Shown: positions 1-10,261 of the stretch, piece by piece | How the letters are laid out: the number at the start of each line of letters is the position of its first letter | How positions within the stretch are numbered: the first letter of the stretch is position 1 | Origin: Aeromonas veronii | Lineage (GTDB): Bacteria; Pseudomonadota; Gammaproteobacteria; Enterobacterales; Aeromonadaceae | Assembly (NCBI RefSeq): GCF_040215105.1 | Contig: NZ_CP157875.1 | Location: 2,657,501 to 2,721,500 of the forward strand | Direction: 5' to 3' | Length of the DNA: 64,000 nt | Position numbers and translations under genes: made by a program | The notes under the pieces: generated by a model | Databases searched by the model: none | What the model was told of the DNA's origin: nothing | Seen by the model: only the letters and a program-made list of their open reading frames with translations

Positions 1-94
1 CTTCGCCGTAAAGATTGGGGGCTGCATATAGAAAACCGATGGCGATCACCACGACCACCATCAGGTATTTCCACAGCGGATAGCGATTTAACAC
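1..94 (-). CDS. secD: SecD protein-export subunit, N-terminal fragment
   Basis: Only the first ~31 residues are in the window; the gene runs off the left edge. The reading begins LNRYPLWKY and continues into a hydrophobic segment ending in YAAPNLYGE, which matches the start of SecD, the inner-membrane component that with SecF and YajC helps the SecYEG channel use the proton-motive force. The start is GTG at 94, chosen because GAGGAG lies a few bases upstream and because the E. coli protein begins at the same residue. It follows yajC by about 18 bp, the usual order yajC-secD-secF. Confidence 0.93.
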   Translation of the reverse strand, partial: MLNRYPLWKYLMVVVVIAIGFLYAAPNLYGE

Positions 95-112
95 GCTGTG
101 CTCCTCGGGAGA

Positions 113-448
113 TTAGAGGGACTGGATAGAGCCCTTGGGCAGAACGGCAGAGACGAAGTCACGCTTGATGGTGACCTGGGTCTGATCGTTCAGGGCCAGC
201 ACAATGTATTCGCTGTCGGCGGATACCTTGGCGATTTTACCGACCAGGCCACCGGAGGTGAGCACTTCGTCACCCTTGGCCAGGGAGCTCATCAGATCAC
301 GGTGAGTCTTGGCACGCTTGGCCTGGGGACGGTAGATCATGAAATAGAAGATAAGGCCGAAGACGGCCAGCATGATGATCATTTCCATGCCACCACCCTG
401 TGCACCCGGAGCCGCGCCTTCTGCATATGCCTTGGAGATAATGCTCAT
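113..448 (-). CDS. yajC: YajC, Sec translocon accessory protein
   Basis: This 111-residue protein is the size of E. coli YajC (110 aa). It has a short N-terminal segment rich in Ala and Gly, one membrane helix at about residues 21-38 followed by YRPQ, and a basic then beta-rich cytoplasmic tail, the standard YajC layout. YajC is an inner-membrane partner of SecDF and, in E. coli, of the AcrB pump. The gene sits between tgt and secD on the same strand with short gaps, so co-transcription from upstream of queA or tgt is likely. Identification rests on both similarity and position. Confidence 0.96.
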   Translation of the reverse strand: MSIISKAYAEGAAPGAQGGGMEMIIMLAVFGLIFYFMIYRPQAKRAKTHRDLMSSLAKGDEVLTSGGLVGKIAKVSADSEYIVLALNDQTQVTIKRDFVSAVLPKGSIQSL

Positions 449-499
449 TTAACAACCTCTTGTTTGATGTAGATTTGATGAATAGCTGATAACTCGTTG

Positions 500-1717
<1,218 letters not shown>

Positions 1718-1756
1718 TTACTCAGCGATCTTGAACAGGTTCTGAAGGGCGAGGCA

Positions 1757-2809
1757 TCAAGCCTCGTCCCGGCGACGGGTGACGAACATGGCGTCCCCGT
1801 AGCTGAAGAAGCGATATTGTCCGGCTACCGCCGCCTGATAGGCCGCCATCACGTGCTCATACCCGGCGAAGGCGCTGACCAGCATGATCAGGGTCGACTC
1901 CGGCAGGTGGAAGTTGGTGATCATGGCATCGACGACCTGGAACTGATAGCCCGGGAAGATGAAGATGTCGGTGTCGCTGAAAAATGGCGCCAGCGGCTTG
2001 CCCTGGGCCAGCGTCACCTTGGCGGCGCTCTCCAAGGATCGCACCGAGGTGGTGCCGACGGCGACGATGCGGCCACCGCGGGCGCGGGTTGCCGCGATCG
2101 CGTCCACCACGGCTTGTGGCACCTCGGCATACTCCGAGTGCATGTGGTGATCTTCAATCTTGTCCACCCGCACCGGTTGGAAGGTGCCTGCCCCTACGTG
2201 CAGGGTGACAAAGGCGAGCTCCACTCCCTTGGCCTTGATCCGCTCGAGCAAGGGCTCGTCAAAATGCAGGCCGGCAGTGGGAGCAGCTACGGCGCCCGGT
2301 TTCTCGTTGTAAACGGTCTGATAGCGTTCTTTATCGGCATCCTCGTCGGGGCGGTCGATATAGGGGGGCAACGGCATGTGACCGATGGCCTCCAGGATCT
2401 CCAGCACCGGGCGCGGGTCCAGGAAGTGGATCTCGAACAGGGCGTCGTGACGGGCACGCATCTCCGCTTCGACACCACCATCCAGAATGAGGCGAGTGCC
2501 CGGCTTGGGGGACTTGGAGGAGCGAACGTGAGCCAGCACGCTGTGCTCGTCCAGAATGCGCTCCACCAGCACCTCCAGCTTTCCGCCGCTGGCCTTCTGG
2601 CCAAACATGCGGGCCGGAATGACGCGAGTGTTGTTGAACACCAGCAGATCGCCGGGATTGAGTTGGTCCAGCACATCCACAAATTGACCGTGGCGCAGGG
2701 CGCCGCTTTGACCATCGAGCTGCAACAGACGGCTGGCGGTGCGCTGCGTCATGGGATAGCGGGCAATCAGCTCGTCTGGCAGATCAAAATGAAAATCGGA
2801 TACTTGCAT
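1757..2809 (-). CDS. queA: S-adenosylmethionine:tRNA ribosyltransferase-isomerase
   Basis: QueA transfers and isomerises the ribosyl part of SAM onto preQ1-modified tRNA, giving epoxyqueuosine. The 350-residue protein is close to E. coli QueA (356 aa). It begins [19 protein letters not shown] and carries the family motifs [24 protein letters not shown] and [10 protein letters not shown]. It is the first gene of the minus-strand run queA-tgt-yajC-secD. A GAGGTGAAAG ribosome-binding site lies just before the ATG and a plausible promoter lies about 30 bp upstream. Confidence 0.98.
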   Translation of the reverse strand: MQVSDFHFDLPDELIARYPMTQRTASRLLQLDGQSGALRHGQFVDVLDQLNPGDLLVFNNTRVIPARMFGQKASGGKLEVLVERILDEHSVLAHVRSSKSPKPGTRLILDGGVEAEMRARHDALFEIHFLDPRPVLEILEAIGHMPLPPYIDRPDEDADKERYQTVYNEKPGAVAAPTAGLHFDEPLLERIKAKGVELAFVTLHVGAGTFQPVRVDKIEDHHMHSEYAEVPQAVVDAIAATRARGGRIVAVGTTSVRSLESAAKVTLAQGKPLAPFFSDTDIFIFPGYQFQVVDAMITNFHLPESTLIMLVSAFAGYEHVMAAYQAAVAGQYRFFSYGDAMFVTRRRDEA

Positions 2810-2836
2810 CTTTCACCTCGGGGGGAATCGGCGGCT

Positions 2837-2865
2837 AGTCTAGTTATCCCCTTACTTCAAGGCAA
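2837..2865 (-). promoter_or_regulatory. Probable sigma-70 promoter of queA
   Basis: On the minus strand TTGCCT (2865-2860) and TAGACT (2842-2837) are separated by 17 bp, placing a start site about 20 bases before the queA ATG. The rest of the gap, to 3148, must also hold the divergent promoter of the CBS-domain gene, but I see no convincing -35/-10 pair there and no small gene. Confidence 0.5.
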
Positions 2866-3148
2866 CCCAAAAGACCAAAAACCCAAGGCAGACAAGGGAT
2901 AGCGGGCGCTTTTGTGAGCACAAGGATCTTCTGGCATGTCATCACGCGCGCAGCGGCGTCGGCGTGCGCGCCAAACCAGGTTAGAGACAAGGCATCGGGC
3001 CACGAAGCCACGGCATCACACACAATGGACTGAGTCGCATCTGCCGCTCTTGGGAGTGAATGGTTGTTTAACGATCTGTATTGACCCTGATCAGGTTTTG
3101 ACTGCGACGGCTGGGCTAGGGTGGGATCAGAGACACAAGGAGGCCACC

Positions 3149-3595
3149 ATGATGACACTGTCTGAAATCATGACCGAACACCCCTTCACATTGGGTCCAC
3201 AGAACAGCGTCAAGCAGGCGATGGACCTGATGCAGCAGGAGCGGATCCGCCACATTCCCATCGTCGACGAGTATCATCATCTGCTGGGACTGGTCACCCT
3301 CTCCGACATCCTCGCCACCCGTGAGTCCAAACTGCTGCTGATCAATCCGGAACGGGAGGCGGAGTTCACCGACAGCGTGCAGCTCGACGACATCATGACT
3401 CGCCAGGTGGCAACCGTGGATCCCCGCGCCGGTATCAAGGAGGCGGCACTTTATCTGCAACGCCACAAATATGGCTGCCTGCCGGTCATCAAGGGGCAGA
3501 GACTGGTGGGCATCGTCACCGAGTCTGATTTCATTGCGGTGGCCATCAATCTGCTGGAGTTGCTTGAAGAGCAGGAGCCTCAAGCGGATTCCTGA
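3149..3595 (+). CDS. Tandem CBS-domain protein
   Basis: A 148-residue protein made almost entirely of two CBS modules (about residues 8-60 and 84-145), each opening with an I-M-T/R motif (EIMTEHPFTLG and DIMTRQVATVD). CBS pairs usually bind adenine nucleotides and act as energy or ligand sensors; no catalytic domain is attached, so the partner is unknown. I chose the ATG at 3149 because AAGGAGG lies 5 bp before it; the frame is open further upstream but without a comparable ribosome-binding site. It is a single gene divergent from queA. Confidence 0.85.
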   Translation: MMTLSEIMTEHPFTLGPQNSVKQAMDLMQQERIRHIPIVDEYHHLLGLVTLSDILATRESKLLLINPEREAEFTDSVQLDDIMTRQVATVDPRAGIKEAALYLQRHKYGCLPVIKGQRLVGIVTESDFIAVAINLLELLEEQEPQADS

Positions 3596-3699
3596 TCACA
3601 AAATCTCGTAATAAAATTACATTAAAAGCGTTTTCAGTCGAAATAATCGACCGTAAAACTAAAAGCCTTTCATTTTGGATGGAAAATTACATCATAATC

Positions 3700-3728
3700 T
3701 TGCTTTGTGATCACCATCACACTATCAT
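3700..3728 (+). promoter_or_regulatory. Sigma-70 promoter overlapped by a perfect CRP-type site
   Basis: TTGCTT (3700-3705) and TATCAT (3723-3728) are spaced by exactly 17 bp. The spacer holds TGTGA-N6-TCACA at 3706-3721, a full match to the CRP core. A site between -35 and -10 predicts repression by cAMP-CRP if this promoter is the one used. If the start lies ~20 bases further down, the site would be in an activating position. Confidence 0.5.
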
Positions 3729-3734
3729 GTCTCT

Positions 3735-3904
3735 CATGCAATGTTTGCCGAGGGGAAGATGAGGATTGTGCACCCGTACTCTTCCCTTCATATGTCTGCA
3801 AGTTTGCACACCCCGTAGTAAGTCTTTGCTGTAAAGCATTTTATATATCGCCATTCCTTGTTTGATGACCCGGCCTCCTCATGCGATGACGCCGGGATTT
3901 TTTT
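3735..3904 (+). ncRNA. Candidate small RNA
   Basis: Downstream of the CRP-overlapped promoter, no open frame of note exists before a strong intrinsic terminator at 3869-3904. The predicted ~170-nt transcript contains a 7-bp stem (GGGAAGA 3753-3759 with TCTTCCC 3780-3786), an A/U-rich single-stranded middle, and the terminator hairpin with a 7-U tail, the usual layout of an Hfq-dependent sRNA. It does not match Spot 42, CyaR, GcvB, RyhB, SgrS or FnrS as I remember them. It could instead be a long 3' UTR of the CBS gene, which ends 270 nt upstream. Confidence 0.4.
3869..3904 (+). terminator. Rho-independent terminator
   Basis: CCCGGC (3869-3874) pairs with GCCGGG (3891-3896), with an inner TCAT/ATGA pairing around a GCG loop, followed by seven T residues (3898-3904). 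It ends whatever is transcribed between the CBS gene and ahpC. Confidence 0.8.
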
Positions 3905-4117
3905 GTCTCTCTTTCGCCCTCCCCGACGAACCTTCATCTTTCCCTGCTTTCATCCCATGGGTAAAACAAGATCCCATCCGGGACTTGAAAATGTGACCCG
4001 CAGGACAGAAATTGAACTTCGACAATGAGTTATCTGTGAAGTCCTGAGATATTCATGTTGAGTACAGTTGTGATGGGTTATCTAATAAATAGATTTATGT
4101 GATTCAAAATTGTGGCT

Positions 4118-4145
4118 TTGACCGATTAGCGAAAAGCCCTATGAT
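4118..4145 (+). promoter_or_regulatory. Probable ahpC promoter
   Basis: TTGACC (4118-4123) and TATGAT (4140-4145) are 16 bp apart, giving a start near 4152 and a ~67-nt leader to the ahpC ATG. The region just upstream is AT-rich. I looked for the four-part OxyR element (ATAG/CTAT tetrads in consecutive turns) and found only isolated tetrads, so OxyR control is not shown by the sequence. Confidence 0.55.
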
Positions 4146-4218
4146 GCCTCCATCGAAAGTTAAACGCCTCGACTGGCCTGGCCAGACAGGCATATGTACA
4201 TCACCAAGGAGCAAATAC

Positions 4219-4785
4219 ATGTCTACCTATATCAACACTGAAATCAAGCCGTTCAACGCTACCGCTTACCACGAAGGCAAATTCGTTCAGGTGTCTGACG
4301 CTGATCTGAAAGGCAAGTGGTCCGTGGTGTTCTTCTACCCGGCTGACTTCACCTTCGTTTGCCCGACCGAGCTGGGCGACCTGGCAGACAACTACGCAGC
4401 ATTCAAGAAGCTGGGCGTCGAGATCTACGCCGTCTCCACCGACACCCACTTCACTCACAAGGCCTGGCACGACACTTCTGACACCATCAAGAAGATCCAG
4501 TACCCGATGATCGGCGACCCCACCGGTGCCATCACCCGCAACTTCGGCGTGATGATCGAAGAAGCTGGTCTGGCTGACCGTGGTACCTTCGTTATCGACC
4601 CGAACGGCATCATCCAGATCGTCGAGATCAACGCCGGCGGCATCGGTCGTGACGCCCTGGAACTGCTGCGCAAAGTCAAAGCTGCCCAGTACGTTGCCGC
4701 TCACCCGGGTGAAGTTTGCCCGGCCAAGTGGAAAGAAGGCGAAGCCACTCTGGCCCCGTCCCTGGATCTGGTAGGCAAAATCTAA
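4219..4785 (+). CDS. ahpC: Alkyl hydroperoxide reductase peroxiredoxin AhpC
   Basis: A typical 2-Cys peroxiredoxin that reduces H2O2, organic hydroperoxides and peroxynitrite, re-reduced by AhpF. It has 188 residues (E. coli 187). The peroxidatic Cys48 is in FVCPTE and the resolving Cys167 is in EVCPAKW, with the conserved YPADFTF and DRGTFVIDP motifs. The ATG at 4219 follows AAGGAGC; the longer open frame upstream has no similarity. It lies just before ahpF, separated by a strong terminator that should let ahpC be made in excess. Codon choice is strongly biased, as for an abundant protein. Confidence 0.98.
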   Translation: MSTYINTEIKPFNATAYHEGKFVQVSDADLKGKWSVVFFYPADFTFVCPTELGDLADNYAAFKKLGVEIYAVSTDTHFTHKAWHDTSDTIKKIQYPMIGDPTGAITRNFGVMIEEAGLADRGTFVIDPNGIIQIVEINAGGIGRDALELLRKVKAAQYVAAHPGEVCPAKWKEGEATLAPSLDLVGKI

Positions 4786-4800
4786 GCCTCCCCGCTCTAA

Positions 4801-4831
4801 AGACCGGCCCGTTCAAGGGCCGGTCTGTTTT
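4801..4831 (+). terminator. Terminator between ahpC and ahpF
   Basis: AGACCGGCCC (4801-4810) pairs perfectly with GGGCCGGTCT (4817-4826) around a 6-nt loop and is followed by GTTTTCC. The weak T-tract suggests partial read-through into ahpF, matching the usual excess of AhpC over AhpF. Confidence 0.8.
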
Positions 4832-4933
4832 CCGGCCCACTTCAAACGTGCCGGTCTGCTTTCTGGCCCAGTATTCTCCGTATTCTGTGCCCTCTCATAG
4901 TGCCGACCGCATTCAGCAAGAAGGAATTCGACC

Positions 4934-6520
4934 ATGTTAGATACCAACCTCAAACAACAACTCAACGGTTACTTGCAGTACATCGTCAATCCCATCGAGA
5001 TCAGCGTGTCTGGCAACGACAGCGACAAATCCGCCGAACTCCTGGCTTTGGCCACCGAGATCAGCGAGATGTCCCCCAAAATTTCCATGACTGATGGCAC
5101 AGCCGCCCGCAAGCCTTCCATGAGCATCGCGCCCCAGGGTCAAGCCCCCCGCGTGCATTTTGCCGGCATCCCCATGGGTCATGAATTCACCTCCCTGGTA
5201 CTCGCCCTGCTGCAAAGCGGCGGCCACCCCTCCAAGGCCGACCCGGCCGTGCTGGAGCAGGTCAAGAACCTGAAGGGCGAGTTCCACTTCGAGACCTATA
5301 TCTCTCTGTCCTGCCACAACTGTCCGGACGTGGTACAGGCCCTGAACCTGATGGCGACCCTGAACCCCGGCATCACCCACACCATGATCGACGGCGCCCT
5401 GTTCCAGGATGAGGTTGCCGAGCGCCAGATCATGGCCGTGCCGAACGTCTATCTGAACGGTCAGCCGTTCAGCCAGGGTCGAATCTCCTTGGAAGAAGTG
5501 GTCGCCAAGCTCGACACCGGCGCCGCCGCGCGCAAGGCCGAAGAGCTCAATGAAAAAGCCCCCTACGACGTCCTGGTGGTCGGCGGTGGCCCGGCTGGCG
5601 CAGCCGCCGCTATCTATGCCGCCCGTAAAGGCATTCGTACCGCTATCGTTGCCGAGCGCTTCGGTGGTCAGGTGATGGACACCGTCGGCATCGAGAACTT
5701 CATCTCCGTGCCCTACACCGAAGGCCCCAAGCTGGCCGCCAGCCTGGAGCAGCACGTCAAGCAGTACGGCGTGGAAGTGATCACCGAGCAGCGCGCCGCC
5801 GCCATCAGCAAGGATGGCTACGTGAACGTGGATCTCGCCTCCGGCGCGACCTTGAAGAGCCGCGCCGTGATCCTGGCCACCGGTGCCCGCTGGCGCGACC
5901 TGAACGTGCCGGGTGAAGTGGAATACCGCACCAAGGGCGTGGCCTACTGCCCCCATTGCGACGGCCCCTTCTTCAAGGGCAAGCGGGTTGCGGTGATCGG
6001 TGGCGGTAACTCCGGCATCGAGGCGGCCATCGACTTGGCTGGCATCGTCGAGCACGTCACCGTGGTGGAGTTCGCCGATACCCTGCGTGCCGACGAGGTG
6101 CTGCAGAAGAAGGCCCGCTCCATGGGCAACATCGACATCATCATGAGCGCCCGTACCACCGAAGTGATCGGTGACGGCAGCAAGGTGGTCGGCATGGATT
6201 ACGAAGACCGTACCACGGGTGAGATCAAGCACCTGGCGGTGGCTGGCATCTTCGTACAGATCGGTCTGGTGCCGAACACCGAGTTCCTGAAAGGGAGCGA
6301 CGTAGCCCTGACCCGCTTTGGCGAGATAGAGATCGACACCAAGGGCGCCACCTCCCTGCCCGGCGTCTACGCCGCAGGGGACGCCACTACCGTGCCGTTC
6401 AAGCAGATCATCATCTCCATGGGTGCCGGTGCCACCGCAGCCCTGGGTGCGTTTGATTACCTCATTCGCAATGCAGCGCCAGAAGCGGCGGCTACCAAGG
6501 CCGATGCCGTAACCGCCTGA
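4934..6520 (+). CDS. ahpF: Alkyl hydroperoxide reductase flavoprotein AhpF
   Basis: NADH-dependent disulfide reductase that recycles AhpC. The 528-residue protein (E. coli 521) has the N-terminal double thioredoxin-like domain with Cys127 and Cys130 (SCHNC), then a thioredoxin-reductase-like part: FAD motif VVGGGPAG near 215, redox centre Cys339/Cys342 (CPHCDG) and NAD motif VIGGGNSG near 355. The start at 4934 is preceded by AGAAGGAAT. It forms an operon-like pair with ahpC and is closed by the terminator at 6541. A short Ala-rich C-terminal tail explains the slight extra length. Confidence 0.98.
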   Translation: MLDTNLKQQLNGYLQYIVNPIEISVSGNDSDKSAELLALATEISEMSPKISMTDGTAARKPSMSIAPQGQAPRVHFAGIPMGHEFTSLVLALLQSGGHPSKADPAVLEQVKNLKGEFHFETYISLSCHNCPDVVQALNLMATLNPGITHTMIDGALFQDEVAERQIMAVPNVYLNGQPFSQGRISLEEVVAKLDTGAAARKAEELNEKAPYDVLVVGGGPAGAAAAIYAARKGIRTAIVAERFGGQVMDTVGIENFISVPYTEGPKLAASLEQHVKQYGVEVITEQRAAAISKDGYVNVDLASGATLKSRAVILATGARWRDLNVPGEVEYRTKGVAYCPHCDGPFFKGKRVAVIGGGNSGIEAAIDLAGIVEHVTVVEFADTLRADEVLQKKARSMGNIDIIMSARTTEVIGDGSKVVGMDYEDRTTGEIKHLAVAGIFVQIGLVPNTEFLKGSDVALTRFGEIEIDTKGATSLPGVYAAGDATTVPFKQIIISMGAGATAALGAFDYLIRNAAPEAAATKADAVTA

Positions 6521-6537
6521 TAGGCTCAGCGTCCGAC

Positions 6538-6568
6538 AAAAAGCCGACTCCCTGGAGTCGGCTTTTTT
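6538..6568. terminator. Bidirectional terminator, ahpF / MFS gene
   Basis: AAGCCGACTC (6541-6550) pairs with GAGTCGGCTT (6555-6564) over a 4-nt loop, with T runs on both strands. It closes ahpF on the plus strand and the convergent MFS gene on the minus strand. Confidence 0.88.
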
Positions 6569-6607
6569 CATGTCTCACGCTTGTTGTACCTCGGTGCGCT
6601 TGGCACC

Positions 6608-7903
6608 CTAACTGCGAGTTGGGGGCTCTTCATCCACGCCCTCATCCGGGGTGGCAAAGCTTGCGGGCACCGCCTCCCCCGCCAGATCCGTTCTCGGCTC
6701 CAGCTCCGGAGTCATGGGGGTGTTGGGGGGCACTGGAATGAACACTTGATGCTCGGCCAGAGGAATGGGCGCCCGCTGCCGCTTGCGCCAGCCGAGATAA
6801 GAGGCCAACAGGGCGCCACACAGGGCGAAATAGACAAAGAGCCCCTCTGGCCCAACGTGCATCATGACGAAGGGCGCAAGCAGGGGCCCTATCATGGCCC
6901 CCAGGCTGTAGGCGAGCAGCAACCCCTGGTTGGCTCCGAGCACCTGATCCGGGCGCAGTTCATCGCAGGCGTGGCTGAGGCTCAAGGGATAGATGGAGAA
7001 GGCCATGCCGCCGAGCAGGAACACCAGCCCCCCGGCCACGGGTTCACGCCAGCTCTGCGGTAACATCACCATCAACAGCGCCAGCACCACCAGCGCCACG
7101 CAGAGCAGTAAGATCACCAGCCGCCTGTCATAGCGATCCGAGATGCGACCGATGGGGTATTGCAGGCACATGCCCCCCAGGATCACCAGGGCCATCATGT
7201 CCGCCACCCGCGCCAGCGATGCACCGCTGTCGGTGAAATAGAGGGGCAGCAGACCGTAGATGGCGCCAAGCAGCAGCCCAGAGGTGAAACTGCTGCCCAT
7301 GCCCGCCGGGGTAAGCCGCACCAGCTCCAGCACGCCGACCCGCTGGGGGGCCACCATGGCGGGGGTTGCCACCCGGGAGAGCGCGAGCGGCACCACCGAC
7401 AGGGTGGCGGCCATGGCACACAGGGCAAAGGGCGTCAGCACCAGGGGATCCACCCACTTGAGCAGCAACTGGCCGAGCGCCAGGGAGCCGTAGAGCAGGA
7501 TCATGTAGAGGGACATCAACCGCCCCCGATTGGCCGGGGTGCTGGAGACCAGCATCCAGGACTCCAGCACCACGAACAGGCCGCCGGTGGCAAAACCCCC
7601 GAGCAGGCGCAGCCCCGCCCAGGTGACGGGTTCCACCACCATGCCGTGCAGCAGGAACAGGAAACAGAGCAGGGAAGCATAGGCCGCATAGGCCCGGATA
7701 TGCCCCACCCGGATGATGAGGCGGGCATTGACGAAGGCCCCGAGCACCAGGCCCCCAAAGTAGGCGGCAGAGACCAGACCGATGGCCTGGGCCGACACCT
7801 GCTCGGCCGAGAGTCGCACCGTCAGCAGGGTGTTGAACATGCCGTGACCCAGAATGAAGATCACCAGACTGGTCAGGGGGGACAACAATCTCGTGAGTGC
7901 CAT
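6608..7903 (-). CDS. MFS transporter, YcaD-like
   Basis: A 431-residue polytopic membrane protein with about twelve hydrophobic helices, an early SAAYFGGLVLGAF segment and the repeated central motif GRISDRYDRR. The pattern, including VVLESWML and RGRLMSLYM, is closest to the E. coli YcaD group of major facilitator transporters; the substrate is unknown. The ATG at 7903 has AGGAG 7 bp upstream. The C-terminus after residue ~390 is a polar tail rich in Pro, Glu and Thr and presumably cytoplasmic. It stands alone, convergent with ahpF. Confidence 0.8.
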   Translation of the reverse strand: MALTRLLSPLTSLVIFILGHGMFNTLLTVRLSAEQVSAQAIGLVSAAYFGGLVLGAFVNARLIIRVGHIRAYAAYASLLCFLFLLHGMVVEPVTWAGLRLLGGFATGGLFVVLESWMLVSSTPANRGRLMSLYMILLYGSLALGQLLLKWVDPLVLTPFALCAMAATLSVVPLALSRVATPAMVAPQRVGVLELVRLTPAGMGSSFTSGLLLGAIYGLLPLYFTDSGASLARVADMMALVILGGMCLQYPIGRISDRYDRRLVILLLCVALVVLALLMVMLPQSWREPVAGGLVFLLGGMAFSIYPLSLSHACDELRPDQVLGANQGLLLAYSLGAMIGPLLAPFVMMHVGPEGLFVYFALCGALLASYLGWRKRQRAPIPLAEHQVFIPVPPNTPMTPELEPRTDLAGEAVPASFATPDEGVDEEPPTRS

Positions 7904-8023
7904 AGCCGCTCCTTTCTCAGGGTTGAAGGGTCATGGTAGCCCCGCTCTCTTGCCCCCTTCAACCGGCTTGCCCCGTTTTTGAGAGGCTATCCTTAACGGG
8001 ATCCCAACATGGAGGTCGTCAAG

Positions 8024-8269
8024 ATGAGAGTCGTGTTGTTGTTGGCAGGCCTGCTCTTCGCTGGCAGTGCCCTCGCCTTTCACTGTCCGATGGACATGAA
8101 GAAGATCGATGATGCCCTGGCCACCGACCCCGTGCTCAGTGCCGAGCAACTGGCCGAGGTGAAGCAGCTCAGGGCCGAAGGTGAAGCCCTGCACAAGGCG
8201 GGCAAGCATCAGGAATCCGTCGATACCCTGGCCAAGGCCATCACCCTGCTCGGCCTGGACAAGGGGTAA
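8024..8269 (+). CDS. Small exported protein of unknown function
   Basis: An 81-residue protein with a clear signal peptide (MRVVLLLAGLLFAGSALA) and a ~62-residue mature part. The latter starts FHCPMDMKKIDDAL and is helical and charged, with a KQLRAEGEALHKAGKHQESVDTLAK-like pattern split here into a helix-turn-helix repeat reminiscent of a single TPR. The ATG at 8024 is preferred to the one at 8009 because GGAGG (8011-8015) would overlap the earlier codon and is well spaced for the later. I do not recognise a named family. It is monocistronic, ending in a strong terminator. Confidence 0.75.
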   Translation: MRVVLLLAGLLFAGSALAFHCPMDMKKIDDALATDPVLSAEQLAEVKQLRAEGEALHKAGKHQESVDTLAKAITLLGLDKG

Positions 8270-8302
8270 CGCCCAGCGGGCTCAAGCACCGCTTAAAAAC
8301 AG

Positions 8303-8330
8303 ACAGGCCCTCACCGATGAGGGCCTGTTT
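8303..8330. terminator. Bidirectional terminator
   Basis: ACAGGCCCTCA (8303-8313) pairs with TGAGGGCCTGT (8318-8328), with T-rich sequence on each strand. It separates the small exported protein from the convergent methyltransferase gene. Confidence 0.85.
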
Positions 8331-8404
8331 GTATCGGCGCCAGGCTCGCTGGCCGACCCGCGGCTCGCCCCTTTCGGGGCGTCCACCACGCGGCGTCTGC
8401 GTCC

Positions 8405-9154
8405 CTAGACCCGGCCGCTGTAGACCAGGGTCTGGTAGTTGAAGGCAATTTGCCCATCCTGCGCCCAGCGCTCGAACTCCCGCTGGATCAGGGCAGCCAG
8501 CTGTTCATAGGCCGGGGTCCCGATGGCGGGAGCATAGGACGAGGAGTTGAGCCGCCCCATGACCCCTGCCAGATCGAACAGCTGCCGGTTGGGGAAGCGT
8601 TCGAGGCGATATGCTCCCTCGAAGAAGGCTGCGAAGTCGGCGTCATCGAGATTGCGGTGATTGACCTCTTCGTAATCCCCGGAATAGGCCCGCAGCCCCG
8701 CCTCATACGCCTTGAGAAAATCGGTGTCGGTCAGCCTGTCGTTCCAGATGAGCGTTACCGAGCCACCGGGTTTGAGCACGCGCCGGCACTCCTGCTTGAA
8801 GGCGGCCCGATCAAACCAGTGAAACGCCTGGGCCACGGTGACGAGATCCAGCGTCCCCGCAGCAATGCCGGTCGCCTCGGCGCTGCCCCCCAGCCAATGG
8901 ACATTGCCGACCCCCGCCAGCAGCCGCTCGGCCGCGCCCCGCATGTCGGGATTGGGTTCCACCGCCCACAGCGTCTTCACTCTGGGGGCGAGCAAGGCGG
9001 TCAAGATGCCGGTTCCGGCCCCGATGTCGGCCACGCTGGCATCCGGCCCCATGGCGAGATCGGTCGCCAGATAATCCAGCATGGCCGCCGGATAGCCGGG
9101 CCGATACTTCACATAGGCCTCGACTCGGGCCGAAAAACGCTGGGTACTGTCCAT
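8405..9154 (-). CDS. Class I SAM-dependent methyltransferase
   Basis: A 249-residue protein with the Rossmann-fold methyltransferase signature: motif I VADIGAGTGILTALL near residues 41-55, acidic motif II AVEPNPDM, and VTVAQAFHWFD then RVLKPGGSVTLIWN as motifs IV and V. It belongs to the Methyltransf_11 / YafE-UbiE-like superfamily of small-molecule methyltransferases; the substrate cannot be read from sequence. A GAGGAG site precedes the ATG. It is a single gene flanked by a terminator and the divergent VOC gene. Confidence 0.85.
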   Translation of the reverse strand: MDSTQRFSARVEAYVKYRPGYPAAMLDYLATDLAMGPDASVADIGAGTGILTALLAPRVKTLWAVEPNPDMRGAAERLLAGVGNVHWLGGSAEATGIAAGTLDLVTVAQAFHWFDRAAFKQECRRVLKPGGSVTLIWNDRLTDTDFLKAYEAGLRAYSGDYEEVNHRNLDDADFAAFFEGAYRLERFPNRQLFDLAGVMGRLNSSSYAPAIGTPAYEQLAALIQREFERWAQDGQIAFNYQTLVYSGRV

Positions 9155-9466
9155 GCCAGACTCCTCTCTTGATTGTCACCCGCCCCTGTCGCAATGCGCC
9201 CGGGCCATCTATACCCACCATATCAATAGACGGGCGCCGGGTCAGGTTCCGATGACAGCCCGGCCCCGTCTGATGGCGAAATATTGCGTGCCCAGCGAGG
9301 GAACGGAACCTCGGCCAGCCAGGATGGCAGGGAGACATGCAACCGACCTGATGTGGCTCGCCAAGGTCGCGGCCCTGGGCGATGACATCGGCTCCGCGGT
9401 GTCCCCACAAAGGCCAGAGGCAGTCAAAAACACCACCAAGACACAGACTAACGAAGGAATCCAATC

Positions 9467-9949
9467 ATGAAAGATGCCATAAACAGAATTTGTCTCTGGT
9501 ACGATAACGATGCCGAAGAGGCCGCCCGGTTTTATGCCAGCCTCTTCCCCCACTCCGCCGTCGGGGCGCTGTTTTATGCCCCGGGCGACTTCCCCTCGGG
9601 CAAGCGGGGGGATCTGCTGACGGTCGAATTCACCGTGCTGGGGATCCCCTGCCTCGGGCTCAACGGCGGGCCTTGCTTCAAGCACAGCGAAGCCTTCTCG
9701 TTTCAGGTGACCACCCTGACCCAGGCCGAGACGGACAGCTACTGGCATGCCATCATCGACCACGGCGGCCAGGCGAGCGAATGTGGCTGGTGCAAGGACA
9801 AGTGGGGTCTCTCCTGGCAGATCACCCCCCTTGCCCTGACCCAGGCCCTGGCCGACCCCGATCCGGCCGTCGCCCGGCGCGTGTTCGAGGCCATGATGCA
9901 GATGGGCAAGATAGACATCGCCGCCATCGAAGCGGCGAGGCAGGGCTGA
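9467..9949 (+). CDS. VOC-fold protein, PhnB / 3-demethylubiquinone methyltransferase-like
   Basis: A 160-residue protein of the glyoxalase/bleomycin-resistance (VOC) fold, PhnB-like subgroup. It begins with ICLWYDNDAEEAARFYASLFP and has GGPCFKHSEAFSFQV and CGWCKDKWGLSWQITP, the latter being the hallmark block of this group. Despite the Pfam name, it lacks SAM-binding motifs, so methyltransferase activity is not supported. AAGGA lies before the ATG. Upstream, 9155-9466 holds only the divergent promoter area with the methyltransferase, and I see nothing else in it. Confidence 0.85.
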   Translation: MKDAINRICLWYDNDAEEAARFYASLFPHSAVGALFYAPGDFPSGKRGDLLTVEFTVLGIPCLGLNGGPCFKHSEAFSFQVTTLTQAETDSYWHAIIDHGGQASECGWCKDKWGLSWQITPLALTQALADPDPAVARRVFEAMMQMGKIDIAAIEAARQG

Positions 9950-9983
9950 GCCCCTATCCCTGTTTCCCCACCCCCCCCAGAAT

Positions 9984-10012
9984 GAGCAGGCCCTGTAAAG
10001 CAGGGCCTGCTC
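9984..10012 (+). terminator. Long perfect hairpin after the VOC gene
   Basis: GAGCAGGCCCTG (9984-9995) pairs perfectly with CAGGGCCTGCTC (10001-10012) over a 5-nt loop. There is no T-tract on either side, so it may be a weak intrinsic terminator or a transcript-stabilising hairpin. Confidence 0.6.
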
Positions 10013-10208
10013 GCCCCTGACTGACCCTGTTCGAACTCGATGTTGCGTCTTGCCGATGTCCGGGGACAGGTTCACCGGCAGGGCACTGAAGAGACTCAGG
10101 CAAGCGGGCGCCACGCTGCTCAGGATCCACGAGGTGTGCCTTCATCTGGAGGCTTCTGATCCACAACCGGTGATCTCCCGCCAGCCCCGCACGGAGATGG
10201 CACAATCC

Positions 10209-10223
10209 GTCACATCATGTGAC
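10209..10223. promoter_or_regulatory. Perfect dyad upstream of a small membrane-protein gene
   Basis: GTCACATCATGTGAC has two perfect 7-bp arms around one central base. It lies ~40 bp before the start at 10262 and could be an operator of a dimeric repressor. No matching regulator is adjacent. Confidence 0.35.
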
Positions 10224-10261
10224 TATGGGGCATCTCACATGGCGATTTGCAAGGCAGCACA

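Noticed and set aside
4021..4118. OxyR binding site before ahpC
   Set aside because: Single ATAG or CTAT tetrads occur, but not four in the required 10-11-bp phasing.
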